DNA of 64,000 bases from Batillaria attramentaria (GCA_018292915.2 JACVVK020000167.1:980001-1044000); one strand, 5' to 3'; positions 46,229 to 59,262 are shown, numbered from the stretch's first letter. Numbers and translations: made by a program. Notes: a model not told the origin generated them from the sequence alone.

Positions 46229-46299
46229 AGTACTGAATATTGAAGTAATGTTGAATTGAATGTGATACATGCTACATGCCTGTTAGATGTCACTTACAG

Positions 46300-46609
46300 G
46301 AATGTCAGCAAAAGCTTCTCAACCACCACTGCTCTAACGCTGGCGGGTTCAACGAACACGACTGCCACTTCTGCTGTCCGGACGCTCATTGTGTAGAACT
46401 CATCAAAGATGTGGAGACAGCTCCACCCAAAACTACCCTGCCCCCCTGCGCCCCTTTGCAACAGACCACGCCCGCTTCACAGTCTAGCTCCACCCAGTCG
46501 CCTTCGTCAGGGACACCTAGTTTGTCGACACTGCTCACGTCACCGCCGACGTCACAAGCAGGCACGACATCACAGGATATTTCGACATCACCATCCACAT
46601 CTCAGACAA
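46300..46609 (+). CDS. Gene P exon 6, C-type with long Ser/Thr/Pro linker
   Basis: Opens E-C-Q-Q-K, contains D-C-H-F-CC-x4-C, then a mucin-like S/T/P/Q-rich stretch. The end is a weak guess: gtttga after 46609 gives the phase-1 exit needed by the ShKT exon. The open frame continues to about 46905 into a SINE. Confidence 0.75.
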
Positions 46610-46716
46610 GTTTGACGTCACAACCTAATTTACTCCATATTACCTGTACTGGCAGCAAACACTTCAATCTTCGGTCCCCTCTTACTAAAAATTACTGTTA
46701 CCTCGAATGTATTCCC

Positions 46717-46749
<33 letters not shown>

Positions 46750-46787
46750 ACCTTTTCACTAGACGGTCCTAACCTCACGACTGAAGG

Positions 46788-46957
46788 AAGGGTGGAAGTT
46801 TGGGAGTTTAACGTCCTATTCCACCACGTAAGGGCGACACCGAAGACGGGGCAACGAGAAAAAAAGCCGGAACAAATATTTGGCACCAGCCGGGATTCGA
46901 ACTAACGACCCGAGCATTGCAAATCCAACACTCTACCGTTCGGCTCTCCTGCCTGCC
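46788..46957 (-). mobile_element. SINE family S (unit A)
   Basis: Antisense copy; its twin in unit B is at 48598-48757, so insertion predates the duplication. Confidence 0.87.
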
Positions 46958-47125
46958 ACCCCCCCGCACGACTGAAAAAAAAACAAACAAACAAAAACTA
47001 TGGGAAAACGTGAAACACCATGAAGTGACAACAGCCTTTGAAAGAGAGCAAATCATCAGCCAACAAAACTAATTTGTGCATTAAGTGAGAAGAAGTGGGT
47101 CTGTATTTTGTTCTTCTTGTTTCAG

Positions 47126-47233
47126 GATGTAGAGATATGCTTGCTGGCGACTGTGCAGCCAAATACTTTGACCAGTGCGATAACGCTGTCGTCCGGTATC
47201 ACATGTGCCAGCTGACGTGCAATGCTTGCAACG
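47126..47233 (+). CDS. Gene P exon 7, ShKT domain
   Basis: 108 nt, phase 1-1. Six Cys in ShKT order: C-R-D, G-D-C, Q-C-D, H-M-C, L-T-C and A-C-N. Strong gtttcag acceptor, gttaga donor. Identical copy at 48910. Confidence 0.87.
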
Positions 47234-47340
47234 GTTAGAGCACATGTGCACTAAGTTTTGTTCTCTGTGTAGGAACTGTCCTCTGCACGTCAAAATTCTC
47301 TGATGCTACACCATGGGCTGAGAGCTCTCCTTTCACTGGA

Positions 47341-47403
47341 TTCAGGATGTAGAGATATGCTTGCTGGCGACTGTGCAGCCAAATACTTTGACCAGTGCGA
47401 TAA
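47341..47403 (+). pseudogene. 63-nt exact copy of the ShKT exon 5' half
   Basis: Exact duplicate of 47121-47183 (acceptor ttcag plus 58 exon bases) inserted in the following intron, bordered by CTGGATTCAG on both sides. Absent from unit B, so it arose after the tandem duplication. No donor follows, so it is a truncated pseudo-exon. Confidence 0.88.
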
Positions 47404-47942
47404 TCCACTGGATTCAGTTTGTAATGATAGATATTGTGAAAAAGAAATCCGTTCTGGTTGCCGTCATCTGACCTATCATATGCAGCAGCGTCATGAAATA
47501 AGAGCTAAACAAACAAACAGACAAACAAACAAACAAACAAAACTTCAACAAAGAATATTATTTTTTAAAAGTTTCTCTATGCTTCTAAGCAGCGATAGTC
47601 TATAAATTCGCAGACGTAGACAAAATTAAAAACCTCTCAGATGAGACGCAGATGTAAAGGCACAAAATCATTGGTAATTAAAACTTGATTTTTTTCCTCT
47701 CTTCAAACTAAACCTTCCTGGATTGTCTTTGATGTTAGATCCTTTAACGTTTTGCCCGAGATTCTACGGATTATACAAACAGAGCACCTCTTAGTGAGTG
47801 AGTTTATTTCGTGTGCAGAATTAATTTGGGCAGCAGATCACCGAATTCGTATTTGTTCTAAATGTGTTTCAGTCAAAAGCAAGACGTGTAATTTGAAGCA
47901 GGTTATTGTTGTCAGCTGTCCGATACAATTCTTCTTTTTCAG

Positions 47943-47981
47943 AAACTCCACCAGACACACATCTCACAACCACACCTCAAG
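47943..47981 (+). CDS. Gene P cassette exon, Thr/Pro (1)
   Basis: 39 nt, phase 1-1, 13 residues E-T-P-P-D-T-H-L-T-T-T-P-Q. Strong tttttcag acceptor and gtaatt donor. Copy at 50778. Confidence 0.78.
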
Positions 47982-48042
47982 GTAATTCGTCACCCTGAAC
48001 ATTGTGTTACTTTGCTACAGATTTTGTCAGGATACTGTTATA

Positions 48043-48127
48043 ATTGTGACCCTCCACAACGAACTGAGTCGTCTTGTAACATGAACATATAGCACAAGAA
48101 GACTCATTTCGTGGTGGAAGGTCACAA
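48043..48127. mobile_element. Short inverted-repeat element, copy b (filled site)
   Basis: TTGTGACCCTCCAC ... GTGGTGGAAGGTCACAA, about 85 bp, inserted in unit A. Unit B at 50871-50880 has the empty site (TGTTATATTT). The duplicated site looks like TA. Confidence 0.82.
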
Positions 48128-48261
48128 TATTTCTACAGATTTTGTCATTGCAGTTTTACACTGGTTCAAATCTTGTTATTACTGTGGTACAGATTTTGTA
48201 CAGCAGACAACTGATTGTCATTGTTACTTAGTCGGTCATTTAGTCATCAAGTTAGTGCACT

Positions 48262-48437
48262 GCGCCCCTTTGCAACAGACCACGCCCGCTCCACAGTCTA
48301 GCTCCATTAGCAAGTCGCCTTCGTCAGGGAAACCTAGTTTGTCGTCACTCCTCACGTCACCGCCGACGTCACAAGCAGGCACGACGTCACAGGATCACCA
48401 TCCACATATCTCAGACAAGTTTGACGTCACAACCTAA
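48262..48437 (+). pseudogene. Pseudo-exon copy of the gene P exon 6 linker
   Basis: Matches the Ser/Thr/Pro linker (C-A-P-L-Q-Q-T-T-P-A) but is truncated at its 5' side and frameshifted near 48400. Confidence 0.75.
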
Positions 48438-48597
48438 TTTACTCCATCTTACCTGTACTGGCAGCGAATACTTCAATCTTCGGTCCCCTCTGACTGAAAA
48501 CTACTGTCACCTTGAAGGAATTCCCAAATACCCACCCCCCACCCCTCCCTCTCTCTCTTTACCTTTTCACTGGACGGTCCTAATCGCACGACTGAAG

Positions 48598-48757
48598 GGT
48601 GGGTGGATGTTTGGGAGTTTAACGTCCTATTCCACCACGTAAGGGCGACGGGGCAACGAGAAAAAAAGCCAGAACAAATATCCGGCACCAGCCGGGATTC
48701 GAACTCACGACCCGAGCATTGAAAGTCCAACGCTCTACCGTTCGGCTCTCCTGCCTG
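48598..48757 (-). mobile_element. SINE family S (unit B)
   Basis: Twin of the copy at 46788, with a 14-bp deletion in the body. Confidence 0.86.
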
Positions 48758-48909
48758 CCACCCCCCGCACGACTGAAAAAACTATGGGAAAACGTGAAAC
48801 ACCATGAAGTGACAACAGCCTTTGAAAGAGAGCAAATCATCAGCCAACAAAACTAATTTGTGCATTAAGTGAGAAAAAGTGGGTCTGTATTTTGTTCTTC
48901 TTGTTTCAG

Positions 48910-49017
48910 GATGTAGAGATATGCTTGCTGGCGACTGTGCAGCCAAATACTTTGACCAGTGCGATAACGCTGTCGTCCGGTATCACATGTGCCAGCTGAC
49001 GTGCAATGCTTGCAACG
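48910..49017 (+). CDS. Gene P ShKT exon, duplicate
   Basis: 108 nt, phase 1-1, identical to 47126-47233 including the acceptor and donor. Inclusion would give two ShKT domains in series. Confidence 0.8.
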
Positions 49018-49300
49018 GTTAGAGCACATGTGCACTAAGTTTTGTTCTTTGTGTAGAATTCTCTGATGCTACACCATGGGCTGAGAGCTCTCCTTTCACT
49101 GGGTTCAGTTTGTAATGATAGATATTGTGAAAAAGAAATCCGTTCTGGTTGCCGTCATCTGACCTACCATATGCAGCGGCGTCATGAAATAAAAACTAAA
49201 CAAACAGACAAACAAACAAACAAAACTTCAACAAAGAATATTTATTTTTAAAAGTTTCTCTAAGCAGCGATAGTCTATAAATTCGCAGACGTAGACAAAA

Positions 49301-50462
<1,162 letters not shown>

Positions 50463-50777
50463 AAAAACCTCTCAGATGAGACGCAGATGTAAAGGCACAA
50501 AATCATTGGTAATTAAAACTTGATTTTTTTCCTCTCTTCAAACTAAACCTTCCTGGATTGTCTTTGATGTTAGATCCTTTAACGTTTTGCCCGAGATTCT
50601 ACGGATTATACAAACAGAGCACCTCTTAGTGAGTGAGTTTATTTCGTGTGCAGAATTAATTTGGGCAGCAGATCACCGAATTCGTATTTGTTCTAAATGT
50701 GTTTCAGTCAAAAGCAAGACGTGTAATTTGAAGCAGGTTACTGTTGTCAGCTGTCCGATACAATTCTTCTTTTTCAG

Positions 50778-50816
50778 AAACTCCACCAGACACACATCTC
50801 ACAACCACACCTCAAG
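50778..50816 (+). CDS. Gene P cassette exon, Thr/Pro (2)
   Basis: 39 nt, phase 1-1, identical to 47943-47981. Confidence 0.78.
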
Positions 50817-51029
50817 GTAATTCGTCACCCTGAACATTGTGTTACTTTGTTACAGATTTTGTCAGCATACTGTTATATTTCTACAGATTTTGTCTTTGCA
50901 GTTTTACACTGGTTCAGATCTTGTTATTATTGTGTTACAGATTTTGTCGCTACAGGGGTACATTGTTACAGTTTTGTCAGTAAAGCCATTTTTTTCTGAA
51001 ACTTTTTTTTCTGTGACTTTAATTTTCAG

Positions 51030-51068
51030 GAACTTCCCCAGACACTCATGTCACAACCACACCTCAAG
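51030..51068 (+). CDS. Gene P cassette exon, Thr/Pro (3)
   Basis: 39 nt, phase 1-1: G-T-S-P-D-T-H-V-T-T-T-P-Q. An older paralogue of cassettes 1 and 2; attttcag acceptor, gtactt donor. Confidence 0.8.
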
Positions 51069-51555
51069 GTACTTTCCTCATCATGAATATTTTCTGCGTA
51101 GGGTGTTATATTGCAACAGATTATGTATAATATTGATTAATGTTATACTGCTCCAACTTTTGTCAGCACAGTATTATCACATTAGGACAGATTTGCGAGT
51201 ACAGTGTTTATTATGACAGTTTTGCCAGTAACTTGTTGTATCACAACATAGTTTGTCAGCAGTGTTAAATTAGATTTTATCACTAGTGTTAAAACGCTAT
51301 ACTTTTGTAAGAGAAGTCGTTTTTATAATAACTATCGATTTTGTTAGGGCAGTGTTATGTTGCGAAAGATTATATCAGTACAGTGTCGTGGTAGACATGC
51401 CACTTAATACAAAATATAGATACTCGACTAAACGTTAACAGTGAACAGATGAAAATAAATCAATAATTGGCTCATTGATTAATAAATCAAATAATAAATA
51501 ACAGAAGAAAAAAAACTTGGTGCACGACTGCAAATACGATTCTTTGACATTTCAG

Positions 51556-51588
51556 GCACGACTCCGACAACATCGCCTAAAGCTGCAG
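51556..51588 (+). CDS. Gene P cassette exon, Thr/Pro (4)
   Basis: 33 nt, phase 1-1: G-T-T-P-T-T-S-P-K-A-A; atttcag acceptor, gtattt donor. Confidence 0.75.
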
Positions 51589-51872
51589 GTATTTTTTGTT
51601 TGTTTGTTTGTTTATTAATTTTAATTATTGATTGTTACTTAGTCGGTCAGTTATTCATTAAGTTAGTTAACTGGATCGTCATTTTGGTAGGTAGGTAAGT
51701 GGATGGTTAGCTAGCTGATTAATTAATGAATGAGTGAGTTAAAACCATTTGTCAAGTATAAATTTCTATTTAAAAAAAAAAAATACAAAAACCTTTACCA
51801 TTTTCAAACTACACTGAATGGAAGCTGTCCATACTTTCTGCTGACAATACACGTTGTCTGCGTGTACTGTAG

Positions 51873-51999
51873 GCCAGTGTGCCGACTGCTATGGACTGGA
51901 TTGTCTGTTGAGTGACCCGTCCAAGCCGTGTCCGGGTGAAAAGCCATTCTGCATGACCATCGTGCAGGAGACAAGCCATGGGAGAGACATCAAAAGAGT
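51873..51999 (+). CDS. Gene P exon, Ly6-like domain first part
   Basis: 127 nt, phase 1 to 2. Starts G-Q-C-A-D-C-Y-G, contains K-P-F-C-M-T-I-V and ends I-K-R; ctgtag acceptor, gtacgt donor. C-x2-C at the N-terminus is typical for Ly6/uPAR domains. Confidence 0.86.
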
Positions 52000-52510
52000 G
52001 TACGTGCAGTTTTGTTGTTGCCTTTCACACATACACACAATTCAGTTCAAGTGTATCAAAAGCAAAAACAAAACCAAAAAAAAAAAAAAAAAAAATAAAA
52101 AAAAAAAGAAAGAAAAACTACATCACTTTCTCAAAAACTGAGCAATCCCCAGAAGCTGCCGTCCCCGCAGTTCAGCGCTACCCATCTACATAGGGGAGGA
52201 GAGTCTAAGTACCCAGAAACCCAAATGAAAGAGGAGCGCAGTAGGGGGGGGGGAGGGTTATGCGCCCGTCAGACCAGAATCAATCCGACTGGCGAAATTA
52301 AAATTCTTATCGTCTGCTACTATGAGCAGTGATGTTTCGATGCTAAGCACGTATAGAAAACATTTAAATTTTATTTCTTCTTTTTTCATTTTTAACCTCA
52401 TTTTTGTCATATTTCATTTTTATTTCAATTTTTACTTCAATTTTTCATTTCAGTTTTATTTCTTATTTTCTTTATTTTTTATTTCATCTTTTTATTTCAT
52501 TTTCGTGTAG

Positions 52511-52685
52511 TTGTGCGGACCAGCAGGACTGTGACAGCATCACGCTGACAAGCGATTGCCACCTCGTGGAGGACAAAATCCTAGCGGGAGTCACGTGCGA
52601 GTATTGTTGCAACGAGCCCGACTGCAACGCCCCTCCGGATCTGGTTCCCAAGAAAGGACTCATGACCCAACACCCTAAACCGTGA
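52511..52685 (+). CDS. Gene P terminal exon, Ly6-like domain second part
   Basis: 175 nt, phase-2 entry, stop TGA 52683-52685. C-A-D-Q-Q-D-C, then G-V-T-C-E-Y-CC-N-E-P-D-C-N, the classic CC-x4-CN end of three-finger domains, followed by a short tail with no GPI-type hydrophobic end. Confidence 0.88.
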
Positions 52686-52689
52686 GACA

Positions 52690-55600
52690 GTAGTGGCCTG
52701 AGTACAGTCGCCGTTCCATTTGTGGAGACTGCTACACAATAGAAAGACCTTTATCTTTGTGTTATCTAGACTACTTTTTAAATTGCCCTTTTAACACAAG
52801 ACACAATTATACCCCAGATTCAAGAATGCGCTGTCTGGCAAGTTCACTGACTTGTCTGGAAGACAAATCATACAATGGCTGAATATTGCGATTCGTAGGT
52901 CATCCATGCGGTTTTTTTTTTTTTTAAACTATATTTCGTCAGAAAGGTTCTGTGTGTTTCCAGATGAAAGAACGAGCACATTCTGTTTGCAAATTCCCTG
53001 ATCCCTTAGTTGAAAAGGACACCGTCGTATATTGTGTGGACGATACCGTCAGCGGTTGTCGCCAGTAACACTGTATATGCCAAGTTTGTGTACAGAAGAC
53101 ACCAAGTTTTTACAACTCAGATATGCGTGCTTTTCTGTGTGGATCCAAGGTCTTTATTTCGTTCGAGTTCTGATTTTGAAAAGTTGCGCCGACTGATAAT
53201 GTCATTCTCAATAGATTTAAATGCGTTTCGGTCCTGTTTACAGTTTTATTTTTTATTAAGGCCCGACGTGATCAGATATCCAGCCTGTGCATTGTGGTGA
53301 TTTGGTCTGTCCTGATTTTATATTGTCTCTCTCTTTTGTGGGTTGGGTTCTGTACCCTTGATTGTTGGTGGGTTCGCTGCTGCTGTGGCTTTTGGTTTTC
53401 TTTCGCGTTAAAGAGATGATTGTCACACGCGCACTCACTCAGCACGCTCTCGCACGGAACACCAGCAAGGACACAATATTTACACTTAGTTACAGTTTAT
53501 ACACAAAACCCCACCCTTCCCCTTCACACAACTGGGACAAGTACACATCGCATTAATACACTCTAGCTCTAGGGAGCGTCCTAGGTAATGAGGCAGTCTA
53601 GGGAACCGGCAGCCGAATAGCACGCACGAGAAACTTGAGGGAGCGGGGTAGTGAGTGACCAGCCTGATAGTTCGTGGACTGGGGCCGTCTCCCGTAGACT
53701 GTGGCCGTCTCCCGTGGCAGTCCCGGGCGCTCAAGCACAGCAGTCCTCCATGGCGGCCGGGTGGTCACGATCCAGGGAACTGTAGCCAGTCCCGCGCTCC
53801 GCCGTCTGGTCGTTCCCCTCCAAGATGCCTCGAGACAGGGGGCCTGGGACGCCACCGCAAGAAGAGAAGGGAAAAACAGAAAAAAAAGGCCTGGATGGCC
53901 GGGATCAGTCCGGTGGTCATACATTCACCTCCCCCCTCGTCCCCAGCGCTAGGCTTTTGCCAGTCCCGTAGCCTTACCCCAGGCTAGTACTAGAATGAGA
54001 GTGGTATTCATGTGCATGACAAAGGCAACATAGCCCAATCATTTACCGTAACGCTAACGGGACATACATAGACACAAACGTAGAGGGACAGGCAGATAGA
54101 GAAGGACACACAAACACGTCAAGGTAAACCAACTCGGGCAGGTTTCCCCTCAACTCGACCTAGCACGACCGGCCCACGCCCCGCCCGCTACACGCACCCA
54201 AACGGCGCACTGAATAGGGCCCACCTAGGTAAATGACACCTACCCGTCCGGCCCTCGAATCCCAGCGTCAGGACAACACCTTGACGCTGCACCAGGCTGA
54301 CCGAACAGCTTCAAGAATCTGGTCGTCGAAACCAATTCCCCAATTCCCAAGCGTTGAGCTAGCCCGCGACGAGCGGTTCACCCTCGCACGGTCAATGGCA
54401 AAAAAGGCAAAAGAAAACTTAGGGACTGTGGTCACGCGGTCCAAAGTGCTGACCGAGGCTAGTCAAGCCCGTGCTTAACTGTCTACCCGTGCTAAACGGC
54501 CTACCCGTGCTTAACGGTCTTTATCATCCATAGCGGCCTCTTTTTCTTTGATCTCTCCTGTGTAATAAGTGTCCGTATTGTACTAGTACTTGAGAAATCA
54601 TGTGACACAGAGCACGACATCACATGACAATCAGGCACGGTTTCCTGCAAAAAGGTACTTTCTTTCAGACAGAAAGAACAGAGATACAGCCTTTTTGGCA
54701 AAAAACCCGTCGTCATCGGTGAGCAAGTACATGTATTACTACTCCTCGGGGAGAACTCGCTCCCGATGTCAACACCATCGACGACGAAACATTTTGACTC
54801 GGCATATTGGTGTTTCCAACTTCATAAACTCGTTGTACAAGTGCAAAACAACAGTAGCCTGTACCTAGCAAACAATCCTTACTCAAATTTCGGACAGTTT
54901 TAACCAACACTTACCAAAAGTCATTCTCAAAAGGTTCAATCGAAGCTGGCGTCTCACGGACATGTATGATATTTACTGATTTGGCCGTGTGCTATCGGCG
55001 CAGAGAATGGCAGCCGATTCGTGATCTAGATAGATCTCAGATTGAACAGAAGCTTCTTGAATCGTTAGAGTCATGCTTGCAGTTATAAAATGTAGCTGCT
55101 CGGGGGGGGGGGGGGGCGCGTTAATCGGTGTATATGTACTACAAATATTAGAATAAACATTCACAAAGATTCAGATTTCGTGAAAATCGCAACAGAAAGA
55201 ACCCCGCTTGAACGCGCCCTAATCGTACAAAGCGTGAACAGAGCTGTTCAGTTTTGATCGGTTTCGCATTCACCTCGCAAATTTACATTTCCTTGAAAGC
55301 GTCAGCATGTTTGTTTGCGTCTTTAGTGGAAGTTTAAAACTTGTGGTTTTGTTTGGATTTGAGTTCATGAGTGAATTGACACCGTCTTGACAGCATAAAA
55401 AGGCGCACTTTATTCTGTCGGCGTAGTGCTCTGCCGACGCACAAACTTGTTCGTCTGCTATGTGCAGCCGCTGTCGACTGTCAGTTTTTACTAGGATAAA
55501 CGTTCCAAAGATACCATAAATTGGCCCCAAAAAAAGGATGATAAAGCATTTACACCCCATCAAGCTGTGGGATACCGACTCGTATTTTGATCCAAGACGC

Positions 55601-56285
55601 AATGAACCCTTCGCTAAAGCTCAGGGTTGATTTGCGTCTTGGATCAAAATACTCGTCGGTATCCCACAGCTTGATGGGGAATAACTGCTAAATCCGTGTC
55701 ACGCGATATTCACACACGCACGTGCACACAATACAACACAATAACAAAAAAGAAAAGAAAATTTTTTTTTGGCAGTCGGTATCCCTTGTCATGTGATGCC
55801 ACTGTTTCTTCTTTTTGTTTTTTCTTGTTTGAACATTTGACGCTCGGATTGAAGGGAATGACCACGACTAGAGGAGTGCCTTTAAGGCTGTTGGTTTTCC
55901 CATTGAAACAAGAGGTGACTGTTGACACAAAATCCAGCGATGTATACGTACACAATTGTTATAAGTTTGAAAATGTCTTCCTGTTGGCAAAATGACCTTT
56001 TCATGTAATGTTTGTTTGTTTTTTCTTGTAATGGGTGTTCTCTTTGGCTATGGCGGCTATGGTGTAATGTGACACCTTTCTTTTTAGCAGCCTTTCATCA
56101 TCAATGTCAAGCAGAATGGCTGTATAATTTGATTGTTTAATCAATAATAACATGCAAGCAAATGCATACAAACAAAACAAAATCTGTTCTTGAGAACACG
56201 ATTTTGTGGCGACAATTATCCGACCTTTAAAACTGGATATATCTCAGTTATTTCAGTAGGTCAAACCGCAGCTACAGTAATCTTG
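52690..56285. other. Intergenic region 3' of gene P
   Basis: No AATAAA was recognised close to the gene P stop. 53400-54480 is GC-rich with a frame at 54233-54478 of unknown nature, perhaps an old retroelement. A hairpin lies at 55555-55679. No other supported feature. Confidence 0.5.
55555..55679. repeat. Near-perfect hairpin, arms about 50 nt
   Basis: CCCCATCAAGCTGTGGGATA and its exact complement at the other end, with the pairing continuing through GATCCAAGACGCAA; loop about 25 nt. Confidence 0.9.
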
Positions 56286-56289
56286 CTTT

Positions 56290-57566
56290 AGAGCACTGGA
56301 GCCGTGGTCACGACGCGTTCGTAACTTTTCCGCCACCGATTTACGCACGCGAGGGTCCGTAACTTACGATTTGTGATAAAAGTGGGTGGTCATGACGTTT
56401 GCGCAAAGTTACGGCCGCTCGGAAACCTTGCGTATTGTACACCACCTAGGAGGGTGTCGGAAAGGTGTCGTAGCTTTTGCGTAAATCTGAAAAATGGCGG
56501 CCCGCTTGATTTACCTGAACTGCAAATGAGAAGAGCATTGCGACGGGAAAGGGTGTTCCGCGATCGTACTAACCCTTTTGACTTGTACGACGATGTGGAC
56601 ATGCTTCAAAGGTTTAGATTTAGGAGGAGAGACCTGCAGGAATTGTGTACAGTCTTCTGTAGGACGACTTGAGTGTAGAGGGGGCGCGTTCAGTTCACTA
56701 CGCACCCTGCAATGCAAAGGCCTGTATGGCCGGCTGTACACACATCGTGGGTTGATTTATTCCTTTTTGTGGGTTAACATTTGTTGTGTGTGTTTCGGAC
56801 TACTAGTTCAGTGCTGAACGCACTCGGTCAGTCCTCACTGATCAGCCACCACCGTTTTGATCGTATGCCTGTCAATGCAGGTCTCATTCATTGTCACACA
56901 GTGTCAGTTGTGGACCCGAAATGTGCGGGTTCCGAATCCAGAGTTATGGTCGAGTCATGTTTCTCTGCCGTAGCAAGTCAGGTTAAATGCGTGGCATGTA
57001 TGTGGAGAGTTTTGTTGATGTTGTTGTTATCCTCTCCTTTTTCGTTTTTCGTTGTTCTTTGATTGAGGTTCATTCCGTTGGTTTTCAGCTTGCCAGTGAG
57101 CCTGCTACATACGGTTTGTACGTGCAGTAAATGCTTCTACTCGTTGTAGTCCGTCCAATGTTGAGATAGAGACTGCTAGGAAGCGGTCTATATGCGACCT
57201 GCATGCTCTCCTGATCACACTCTCCACATACATGCCACGCATTTAACCTGACGCTACGGCAGATATACATGACTCGATCAAAAATTCTGTAGTGAACGCG
57301 TAGTGAACACACCCCCTCTACTCTTTCACGCTTCGCACGCTGGAAGGAGAATTTGTGCAGGCCACGTGATGGTGTTTTCCGTGGGAATCCCAGGGGTCCC
57401 ACGCCTATCTAAAAATAGCCCGTACTTGACACCGTTTCCAGTAAGTGCGCGTCGTGACCGGCCAACTAGCGGAAGAGATAGTTTTCACGTAGCCACGTAC
57501 GAACTTACGATCCGCAACCCATTTGCGCAAAGAAATTTGCGTTCGCGTCGTGACCTCGGCCCCTGG
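56290..57566 (+). mobile_element. PIF/Harbinger-like element, degraded
   Basis: Inverted ends with GTCACGACGCG at both sides (56307 and the complement near 57548). Inside, about 56466-56672 encodes R-V-F-R-D-R-T-N-P-F-D and D-V-D-M-L-Q-R-F-R-F, like the N-terminus of HARBI1-type transposases; the catalytic part is missing. Confidence 0.68.
56671..57325. repeat. Inverted-repeat insert within the Harbinger-like element
   Basis: Arms GAGTGTAGAGGGGGCGCGTT and the complement ending CCCCCTCTACTC; inner blocks 56950-57012 and 57218-57285 also pair. It probably replaced or interrupted the transposase frame. Confidence 0.72.
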
Positions 57567-57753
57567 TGAGTGTTTCTGTTCTCACGTTACGTATTCGAGT
57601 CAGGACAGTGGAGATAATAATCAAGGTTACAAAGCTTACTTGATTCGTTTTCAAGACGACAGTCCGAACATATTATATTTTTAATTGGAGATGAAGAAGA
57701 AATAAACTCATGATTTATGCAAGGTTAAAATCTCTCTCTCTCTCTCTCTCTTA

Positions 57754-57796
57754 CCTGGTGGAAAAGGACGTTAAACTCCCAAACACCCACCATCCC
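57754..57796 (+). mobile_element. SINE family S, tail fragment
   Basis: Plus-sense tail (GGTGGAAAAGGACGTTAAAC) flanked by (CT)n on the left. Confidence 0.7.
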
Positions 57797-57821
57797 CCCT
57801 CCTCTCTTTCTTTCTTTCTCT

Positions 57822-57852
57822 CGTGTGTGTGTGTGTGCGTGCGTGCGCGTGC

Positions 57853-57903
<51 letters not shown>
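57822..57903. repeat. (GT)n microsatellite
   Basis: About 80 bp with GC interruptions. Confidence 0.95.
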
Positions 57904-57906
<3 letters not shown>

Positions 57907-58329
57907 AAGCTGGCAATTACATTGAAATAATTAAAATAATTGCGAAAACCTAGAATGCAATATTAACGACACTACGAACTCTTACATTAAAAACGACACA
58001 AGCACACAAGAGTATGAAATAATAAACCACTTGGAGCACCCATAGGTAATGTCAGTGTAGGCAAATGATCCCAAAGAACACTTATCTACAACCTACAACA
58101 GGCACCTGTCGGTCTTATCACACACTCTGCTCGTATTGACCGTACAAGTGCTGGCTCACAGGCACATAAGTGATCTAAGGGCCGGCTGTCAGATGTGTAA
58201 ATTTGTTATGACTGTTTGCGTCGTCTGACATCTGCAAGGAAAAGATACTGCACTGACTGTGCATGAGAAGCAGGGTACTGAGGTGTTCCTTTTGAAGAGA
58301 TTTGGATTGCAGACAACAAAGGTGCAGAA

Positions 58330-58384
58330 ATGTCGGTGGGCGTGCCCTTATCGCTGCTGTTGTTGCTGTTGGCCTGTTTGAAAG
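58330..58384 (+). CDS. Gene Q: signal-peptide exon of another paralogue
   Basis: 55 nt, ATG at 58330, phase-1 exit at gtatgt. M-S-V-G-V-P then a Leu-rich core ending A-C-L-K. A ttgcag acceptor at 58312 precedes the ATG by 17 nt, the same split 5' UTR as the exon at 28815. Downstream B-type exons are not found before the window end; they may lie beyond 64 kb. Confidence 0.65.
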
Positions 58385-58585
58385 GTATGTATTATTTTCA
58401 TGAACGGCACGAGAGAGAGAGAGAGAGAGAGAACGAACGAACTTTATTTTACAACGGAAAAGATTTGGCCATACACTGGTCAGTTTTCAATCAGCCGTTG
58501 CTACACAAAAACGGGACTACAAAATGACTAAAGAAAAAGACTATAAAAGGTAGAAAATATACACGTGAGTAAAATTTGCAATATA

Positions 58586-58590
<5 letters not shown>

Positions 58591-58644
<54 letters not shown>
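58591..58644. repeat. (CA)n microsatellite
   Basis: About 27 CA units. Confidence 0.95.
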
Positions 58645-58646
<2 letters not shown>

Positions 58647-58853
58647 CATATGATATGATGTGATAAGGCACACAAATCATCTATAGCATACATTTTTTGC
58701 ATACCCTGTGTAGAGGGTATAAAATGACCTATTAGAAGCCCATACATGTAAAAGTCATGAGTAATGGTCATCGACGGAAGGTGGGAGTAAACAAGCATAT
58801 CGATGACTAGTAACCTCCGGTCACTCTAAACAATATACATCAAATATTGTGTT

Positions 58854-58890
58854 TGAGAGAGAGAGAGAGACAGAGAGAGAGAGAGTTAGA

Positions 58891-58921
<31 letters not shown>
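58854..58921. repeat. (GA)n microsatellite
   Basis: GA tract with a few C and T interruptions. Confidence 0.92.
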
Positions 58922-58922
<1 letters not shown>

Positions 58923-59262
58923 ACTGATTTTAGCTGACTCAGGCGCTGATTTTAGCTAACGATTTAATTGACGAAATCACGTTTTGCAATACACATTTGG
59001 GATCTCAGTAGGACTATTTTGTGTCTTCCGGACCAAAGTTACAAACACAAACAAACTAGAACGAACTGTGGTTTGAGGGAGAGGAGCGTACATATAAAGG
59101 TTACCACACTCAGTTCAAAGCAATCTATAAACAGTTTTGCCATCATTTGAAAGGCTGCAAAGAAAACTAATGACTTCATCACATTTTCCTCTTATCTAAT
59201 TATTTACTTAGTTGTAATGCTGCTACCTGCTAGGAGCAGGTTTTCACCGTCATTTTTATGTT

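Larger units (their letters stand above)
46448..48260. repeat. Tandem duplication, unit A
   Basis: Carries the linker end, SINE, ShKT exon and a Thr cassette. Unit B (48262-50960) repeats it with about 95 percent visual identity, less the C-type exon start. Confidence 0.88.

Noticed and set aside
46610..46905. Extension of the gene P exon 6 frame into 46905
   Set aside because: The frame runs through a (CT)n tract and into an antisense SINE; it lacks a phase-1 donor there, so it is probably intronic read-through.
54233..54478. 81-codon frame in GC-rich sequence
   Set aside because: No recognisable domain, no splice support; may be an old retroelement fragment.
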